Source: an uncultured Dehalococcoidia bacterium
GTDB taxonomy: Bacteria; Chloroflexota; Dehalococcoidia; Lucifugimonadales; CATOSD01
Direction: 5' to 3'
DNA: 64,000 bases
NCBI GenBank assembly: GCA_951812395.1
Contig: CATOSD010000002.1
Span: forward strand, 310,001-374,000
Shown: positions 59,321 to 64,000 of the stretch, piece by piece
How positions within the stretch are numbered: the first letter of the stretch is position 1
Layout: every line of letters starts with the position of its first letter
Notes under the pieces: model-generated
The model's input: only the letters and a program-made list of their open reading frames with translations
What the model was told of the DNA's origin: nothing
Database searches by the model: none
Made by a program: the position numbers and the translations under genes

Positions 59321-60624
59321 GCGGCGCCGGCGACGTAGCCCCGTTCGATACCCGCCCCGCGTCAGCCGGCGCAGCCGCCTGGCCACCTACCCAGCGCCGC
59401 GCGCTGCTCAAGCTGCTATACCCGGGCCTGGGCGTCAAGCGCTGGCTGCTGCTCGGCGCCGCCGGCATCTCTCTCTGCTCAATCGGGCTTGCGTTCCTCA
59501 TGCGCAAGCTCTTCTCCCTCGGCTTCCCCGACTTTCTGCCGTCGTACTTCGAGGGCGTGTTCATGCTCGCGCTGGGTGTCGTGGTCATCGCCCTCTCCGT
59601 GTACGGCCTCTACCGCTCCGTCGGCCCGCTCATCCTCGCGTCGAAGACCATCGACGGCATCGCCGACACCATCTACACCCGCCGCTCGCGGGAAAAGGGT
59701 CCGCGCGTGGTCGTCATCGGTGGCGGCACCGGCCTGTCGCGGCTGCTAAGGGGCATGAAGGCTCATTCCGACAACCTCACTGCCATCGTGTCGGTTGGAG
59801 ACAACGGCGGCAGCTCGGGTCGTCTGCGAGAGGAGTTGGGAGTTCCGCCACCGGGCGATTTTCGCAACTGCCTTGTCGCACTCTCGGACTCCGAGCCGCT
59901 CGTGAGGGAACTGTTCCAGTACAGGTTCGACAGGGGCAACGGCCTCCGAGGCCACAGTTTCGGCAATCTGTTCATCGTCGCCATGACCGACATCACCCAG
60001 AACTTCGAAGAGGCGCTCAGCTACTCCAGCAAAGTGCTGGCCGTTCGCGGCGACATCATGCCGTCTACCGCGGCAAGCCTCACGCTGTCTGCGGAACTGA
60101 AGGACGGCGCCGTGGTCCACGGCGAGTCGCAGATAGGTGAGAGCGGAGGAGCGGTTAAGCGGCTTATGATCGAGCCGGCTGATGCGCGGGCCTCACTCAA
60201 CGCCGTGAACGCGATTCGCGATAGCGACGTCGTGGTCCTGGGCCCCGGCAGCCTGTATACCAGCGTGCTGCCAAACTTGCTGGTGGGCGGCATTGCCGAG
60301 GCGCTGAGAATGTCCGACGCCATCAAGATATACGTCTGCAACGTGGCGACCCAGAAGGGAGAGACCGACGGCTACCGCGTTGAGGACCACCTGGAGGCCA
60401 TCCAGTCGCACACCTTCGACGCCATAGTCGACTACGTCATTGCCAACAGCAGGCCCATCGACTTCGGCGACCGCTTTCTGGGCGACCCCGTGGTCAGCGA
60501 CGGACGAACCGTGCGCCATGCGAAGATAGTGTTCCGCGACGTGATCGACACAGCGCATCCGGTGGGTCACGACTCTGCGAACCTGGCGGGCAGTATAATA
60601 GAGCTTTACAATGACAATTCCTAA
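59317..60624 (+). CDS. yvcK: YvcK family gluconeogenesis factor (CofD-like)
   Basis: A 435-residue protein. The C-terminal two-thirds match YvcK/CofD-like proteins: [42 protein letters not shown] and [12 protein letters not shown]. The N-terminal 110 residues carry two membrane helices ([38 protein letters not shown]), which most YvcK proteins lack but several Chloroflexota-type ones have. YvcK links UDP-sugar or carbon status to cell-wall growth. Starts inside the gatB stop. Confidence 0.88.
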   Translation: MSGAGDVAPFDTRPASAGAAAWPPTQRRALLKLLYPGLGVKRWLLLGAAGISLCSIGLAFLMRKLFSLGFPDFLPSYFEGVFMLALGVVVIALSVYGLYRSVGPLILASKTIDGIADTIYTRRSREKGPRVVVIGGGTGLSRLLRGMKAHSDNLTAIVSVGDNGGSSGRLREELGVPPPGDFRNCLVALSDSEPLVRELFQYRFDRGNGLRGHSFGNLFIVAMTDITQNFEEALSYSSKVLAVRGDIMPSTAASLTLSAELKDGAVVHGESQIGESGGAVKRLMIEPADARASLNAVNAIRDSDVVVLGPGSLYTSVLPNLLVGGIAEALRMSDAIKIYVCNVATQKGETDGYRVEDHLEAIQSHTFDAIVDYVIANSRPIDFGDRFLGDPVVSDGRTVRHAKIVFRDVIDTAHPVGHDSANLAGSIIELYNDNS

Positions 60625-60643
60625 CGGCGAGGCGAGAGGCTAA

Positions 60644-60880
60644 ATGACGGCGCTCAACATCATCCAGATACTGCTATCGATACTGCTGACCGTGGTTATC
60701 CTCGTGCAGGTGCGCGGGCAGGGAACCGGCCTCTTCGGCTCCGCCGAGGGGTCGTTCCGTACGCGCCGCGGAATCGAGCGCACCCTCTTCCAGTTCACCA
60801 TCGGCCTGATCGTCGTGTTCATCCTCGTCTCCATCGTGAGCGCAAGCCCAAGGATTCTGAATCTGTTGGGGATAACGTGA
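60644..60880 (+). CDS. secG: preprotein translocase subunit SecG
   Basis: A 78-residue protein with two membrane helices (IIQILLSILLTVVILVQVRG; FTIGLIVVFILVSIVSA) around the conserved QGTGLFGSAEGSFRTRRGIE loop. Its position after yvcK is common. SecG aids SecYE translocation. Confidence 0.92.
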   Translation: MTALNIIQILLSILLTVVILVQVRGQGTGLFGSAEGSFRTRRGIERTLFQFTIGLIVVFILVSIVSASPRILNLLGIT

Positions 60881-60881
60881 G

Positions 60882-61727
60882 GTGGCCGAAGCCGGCCGAA
60901 CGGCTCCCCCGGTAGCGACGCTCACAACCGACTTCGGCGCCGCGGACGGTTACGTCGCCGCGATGAAAGGCGTCATGCTCGGCATCGAACCCCGCCTAGT
61001 TCTGGTGGACGTGACTCACGAGGCGCCGCCGCAAGATGTGGCCCACGGCGCGTTCGTGCTGGCCGAGGCGGCTCGCCATTTCCCCGCCGGCGCCGTGCAC
61101 CTTGCCGTCGTGGATCCCGGCGTGGGCGGCAGGCGCAAATCCCTGCTGGTCGTCACGCCCGACGCCGCCTACGTCGCCCCCGACAACGGTCTCCTCACGC
61201 ACGCGCTGTCGCGATACGGCTCGGCCCACGATCAGCGCGCGGAGTGGCTGTCGCCGATTCGCGCACCATTGCCCCCCGGCTGCCGCGCCTTCGAGCTGGC
61301 CAATCCCCGCTACCGCCTGTCCGATGTCAGCCACACCTTCCACGGACGGGACGTGTTCGCCCCCGCCGCGGCGTACCTGTCTGCGGGAGTGCCGCCCGAG
61401 GAGTTCGGACCGCCGGTGGCCGACGTAATCTGGCTGAACGTGCCGCCACCTGTCGAAAGCAATGGCGAAATCGAGGGCCGCGTGGTCCACGTGGACAGCT
61501 TTGGCAATCTCATCACCAACATCGCGCTCGAAGAAGACGGGGCGGGTAGGGCAGTTGTAGAGATTGAAGGTCTGCGCATCCAGGGCCTCAGCCGCTCTTA
61601 CGAAGAGGCCGCCGGCGCGCTCGCCATAATTGGAAGCCACGGCACAGTGGAGATTGCGGTCCGTAACGGCAGCGCCGCCCGACAGTTCAGCGAGGGCGTC
61701 GGCGCAAGAGTGCGGGTGCATTGTTGA
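60882..61727 (+). CDS. SAM hydroxide adenosyltransferase / S-adenosyl-L-methionine hydrolase (DUF62)
   Basis: A 281-residue enzyme of the DUF62/SalL-related group that splits S-adenosylmethionine with hydroxide to adenosine and methionine. LTTDFGAADGYVAAMKGVM, VDVTHEAPPQDV, VHLAVVDPGVGG, VAPDNGLLT and FHGRDVFAPAAAYL are the family motifs. The GTG start is one base after the secG stop; operon with secG is likely. Not a fluorinase or chlorinase, judging by the lack of their halide-loop signature, though that was not aligned. Confidence 0.9.
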   Translation: MAEAGRTAPPVATLTTDFGAADGYVAAMKGVMLGIEPRLVLVDVTHEAPPQDVAHGAFVLAEAARHFPAGAVHLAVVDPGVGGRRKSLLVVTPDAAYVAPDNGLLTHALSRYGSAHDQRAEWLSPIRAPLPPGCRAFELANPRYRLSDVSHTFHGRDVFAPAAAYLSAGVPPEEFGPPVADVIWLNVPPPVESNGEIEGRVVHVDSFGNLITNIALEEDGAGRAVVEIEGLRIQGLSRSYEEAAGALAIIGSHGTVEIAVRNGSAARQFSEGVGARVRVHC

Positions 61728-61797
61728 CGTGCTGTGCTACAATAGCCTGTGACCTTGAAGGAATCCCTTAAGCTGAAAGGCCCCCCAACGAGAGTCG

Positions 61798-62163
61798 ATG
61801 GCATTTGCAGAACGCATCCAGCACCACAACGCAACCAGCCATGATTTCATGGACAAGGCCTGGAAGTACTTTCACGAGGGAGATCTGGTCCAGGCGTCCG
61901 AAAAAGGCTGGGGCGCCGCCGCACAGATGGTCAAGGCCGCCGCCGAGGCCCGCGACTGGCGCCACAAGTCCCACGTCGAACTCTACCAAGCCATTGACAG
62001 GCTGGCGGAGAAGTCTGGAGAGGAGCAGATACAGGAACTGTTCCACTTCGCGAGCGCGCTTCACATCAACTTCTACGAAGGCTGGATGCCTCGAAGGATG
62101 GTAAGGAGTGGGCTCGTTAGGGTCGGCGAACTGGTAAACAGTTTGGAACGCCTCCAATCCTGA
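61798..62163 (+). CDS. PaREP1/HEPN-like small helical protein
   Basis: A 121-residue all-helical protein. FMDKAWKYFHEGDLVQASEKGWGAAAQMVKAAAEARDW resembles the PaREP1/HEPN-type antitoxin or nucleotide-binding helices. YFHEGDLVQASEKGWGAA is the typical repeat. No RNase-type RxxxxH motif is evident, so activity is uncertain. TGCTACAAT, an extended -10-like motif, lies about 60 bases before the ATG. Confidence 0.7.
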   Translation: MAFAERIQHHNATSHDFMDKAWKYFHEGDLVQASEKGWGAAAQMVKAAAEARDWRHKSHVELYQAIDRLAEKSGEEQIQELFHFASALHINFYEGWMPRRMVRSGLVRVGELVNSLERLQS

Positions 62164-62180
62164 GCAGGCTCGTGCCCCTG

Positions 62181-62495
62181 CTACTCCACCACCACAGCCG
62201 TCCCATACGCCAGTATCTCCGAAGCCCCGTTCATTATGCCGGAGGTCGTAAATCGCGCCCCGACTATCGCGTTCGCGCCCATCTGCTCCGCCGTCCTGCT
62301 CATCCGCTCAACCGCCTCGTCCCTCGCCTGCGACATCAGGTTCGTGTACTCCGGTATCTCGCCGCCCGCGATGCTGCGCAGCCCCGCCATGATGTCGCGG
62401 CCAATCGCGCGGGCCCGCACCGTGTTCCCGCGCACCATGCCCACCACGCTGACTATGCGCTTACCTTCGATCGTCTCAGTGGTGCTAACCAGCAT
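62181..62495 (-). CDS. YbjQ family protein (heavy-metal-binding domain, DUF74)
   Basis: A 104-residue protein with the YbjQ/DUF74 signature: MLVSTTETIEGKRIVSVVGMVRGNTV, then AVERMSRTAEQMGANAIVGARF. Family members form a pentameric fold whose role is unproven; the 'heavy-metal' name is from domain annotation. It lies 26 bases after the FAD oxidase gene, convergent with nothing. Confidence 0.88.
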   Translation of the reverse strand: MLVSTTETIEGKRIVSVVGMVRGNTVRARAIGRDIMAGLRSIAGGEIPEYTNLMSQARDEAVERMSRTAEQMGANAIVGARFTTSGIMNGASEILAYGTAVVVE

Positions 62496-62521
62496 ATGTC
62501 GACCTCCCGCGATGCCCGCTT

Positions 62522-63934
62522 CTAGCCAAGCTGCTTGCCTGGATTCAGAATGTTGTTGGGGTCTAGCGCCCGCTTGATCCTGCGTACGGCGCTCATGCCG
62601 GCGCCCAACTCCCGCTCCATCAGGTGGGCGAGCTTCACGCCCACGCCGTGGCAGTACTCCATCGTGCCGCCCATATCCTGTGCGAGAGTCAACGTCCTGT
62701 CAACGACTTCACCCATGTCGCTGGAGGTCTGCCCGCCGCCATCGTCCTCTTCCAGGAACAGGAACGACAGCATCTCCGGGCGCGCCCACAGCGACCACTC
62801 CCTCACTATGGCCCGCCTTTCGCGCAACAGCTCCTGGCAGCGGCGGCGGTACTCGAGCACCCTGGATACGGGCAGCGCGACGTGCAGGTACTCCATGCGA
62901 TACTCGCTGCGCGCACGTCGAGCGCCGGCCACGTCGCCGCTCTGCAGCACCTGCCGCAGGTAGCGTTCGCCTGGCGCGTGGCGTGTGCGCCAGAAGTTTT
63001 CGGCCTCACCCTCGCCGGAAGGGTGACCGCCCATCGACTCGCAAATCTTCACGGCCCTGCCGTCGTGCGCCTCGGCTTCCTCTGCGAAACCCTCGAACGC
63101 GAGATACACGGTGGCATCGGACTCCACGGACTCGCCGTCGCGCCAAAGCTCCTCGCCGTAATCCAGCATGGTCGGCTGGACGCCCTCGGCGTACATCGTC
63201 ACTACTGCCTCGAATCCGGCCTCGAAGTCGGAGAACTCAATGGCCCGAAGTATGCGCCGTTCGGGCTGGGGGAAGGCCCGCAGCGTCGCCTCGGTGATGA
63301 CGCCCAGCGTGCCCTCGGTGCCGATGAGCAGGTGGGCAAGCGAAGGCCCGTAAGAGCGCTTAGGCACGTCTCTGGTGCGCACGATCTCGCCGTCGGGGAG
63401 CACCGCCTCCAACCCCAGCGCCTGGTCACCCATTGGTCCGTACTTTGCGGCGGTATACCCCACGCCGTTCGTGGAGAGTGCGCCGCCCACCGTGGCTATT
63501 GGACGGCTCCAGGGGTCGTGGCCCAGCAGCAGACCCTCGGAACGCAGTGCCTTCGCGGCAGTGTCCAGCACGACGCCCGCCTGCGCCCGGATGGTCATGT
63601 CACGTCGGCTCACGCGGCAGACGCGGTCCATGCGTTGGAGGTTCAGCACGATGCAGCCGTCGCTCGAAACCGCGGCGCCCATAACCCCCGTGCCGCCGCC
63701 GTATGGCGCCACTGGCACGTCCAGGCGGTTGGCAAGCTTGAGCACTCGCGATACGTCATTGGTGGAGGTGGGCCAGGCGATCGCCGCGGGTCGGGCGTCC
63801 AACCGGTGCACCGCGCCGAACGCTCGGTAGTCGCCAAGGGCGTCGCCGGCGTAGTCATTGAGGTGCTTCTGGTCCGTGGAGACGTTGCCGGCGCCAAGCA
63901 GGCCGGTCAGGTCCCGAATCAGGCCGGTGTTCAA
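62522..63934 (-). CDS. FAD-linked oxidase (GlcD/D-lactate dehydrogenase type)
   Basis: A 470-residue flavoprotein of the FAD_binding_4 / GlcD family. The FAD pyrophosphate loop is VAPYGGGTGVMG, the isoalloxazine-side loop is ATVGGALSTNGVGYTAAKYG, and the C-terminal domain contains the substrate His in CHGVGVKLAHLM. It oxidises 2-hydroxy acids (glycolate, D-lactate or similar). TTG 63934 is assigned as start, but the frame stays open to the window edge (63935-64000) with no stop, so the true start may lie outside. LarA, encoded 13 kb away, could supply hydroxy-acid isomers for such an enzyme, but no direct link is shown. Confidence 0.85.
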   Translation of the reverse strand: MNTGLIRDLTGLLGAGNVSTDQKHLNDYAGDALGDYRAFGAVHRLDARPAAIAWPTSTNDVSRVLKLANRLDVPVAPYGGGTGVMGAAVSSDGCIVLNLQRMDRVCRVSRRDMTIRAQAGVVLDTAAKALRSEGLLLGHDPWSRPIATVGGALSTNGVGYTAAKYGPMGDQALGLEAVLPDGEIVRTRDVPKRSYGPSLAHLLIGTEGTLGVITEATLRAFPQPERRILRAIEFSDFEAGFEAVVTMYAEGVQPTMLDYGEELWRDGESVESDATVYLAFEGFAEEAEAHDGRAVKICESMGGHPSGEGEAENFWRTRHAPGERYLRQVLQSGDVAGARRARSEYRMEYLHVALPVSRVLEYRRRCQELLRERRAIVREWSLWARPEMLSFLFLEEDDGGGQTSSDMGEVVDRTLTLAQDMGGTMEYCHGVGVKLAHLMERELGAGMSAVRRIKRALDPNNILNPGKQLG

Positions 63935-64000
63935 CGGGGTGTCTTCAACCGCGTGCCGGCTACGGTCGGCCGGCGCGCCAGGCGGTGCCCTGCGGCTTGT
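63935..64000. other. right edge of the window
   Basis: The last 66 bases are either upstream of the FAD oxidase gene or part of its 5' coding region; the minus-strand frame is open. Nothing else is visible. Confidence 0.4.

Overview
The window looks like a chromosomal segment of a GC-rich, uncultured bacterium, most likely a Chloroflexota (Dehalococcoidia/SAR202-like) genome. That placement is an inference from gene content and style: several YtcJ-type amidohydrolases, luciferase-like flavin monooxygenases, an FAD-linked oxidase, LarA/LarC, a lone 5S rRNA gene, and hairpin repeats scattered between genes. No 16S or 23S gene is present to test it. Many genes start with GTG or TTG.

Layout. 1-10.9 kb: a metabolic patchwork (alpha/beta hydrolase, acyltransferase, amidohydrolase, DinB-like protein, M42-type peptidase, squalene/phytoene synthase, serine hydrolase, Gfo/Idh/MocA oxidoreductase) separated by REP-like hairpins. 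10.9-15.7 kb: a lower-GC accessory island with a decayed VapC-type toxin and its partner, a truncated RelE, a methyltransferase-like tail, and an intact HNH nuclease-SF2 helicase fusion overlapping a 198-residue gene. This pair is the best candidate for an undescribed defence system. 15.7-22.2 kb: ilvE, PAP2 phosphatase, Uma2 protein, class II aldolase, YcaQ-like protein. 22.3-34.5 kb: the informational core (5S rRNA, S1, clpC, radA, larC, three tRNAs, tuf-rpmG-secE-nusG-rplK-rplA, an L10 leader with attenuator, rplJ-rplL); rpoBC does not follow rplL. 34.6-44.3 kb: gamma-glutamyltransferase, two paralogous amidohydrolases and a dipeptide/nickel-type ABC transporter. 44.3-46.2 kb: a complete IS1380-like insertion sequence with terminal repeats and a 5-bp target duplication. 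46.9-64 kb: a frameshifted flavin monooxygenase, larA plus an M20 peptidase, a decayed DUF4258-like/DUF2283 pair, radC, cupins, panE, Ni superoxide dismutase with its maturation protease, pcm, gatB-yvcK-secG-SAM hydrolase, and an FAD oxidase.

Three things stand out. First, a long (about 0.5-0.7 kb) C-rich repeat family in three copies (about 15.8, 46.2-46.9 and 57.1-57.7 kb). Each copy lies upstream of, and in the sense direction of, a gene or operon, and each holds a sigma70-like promoter at the same place. Second, at least 17 near-full REP-like hairpins, all in the same orientation whatever the direction of the neighbouring genes. Third, several genes disrupted by single-base indels, which could be real decay or assembly error. 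Promoters and repeats were found by eye; none was computed.
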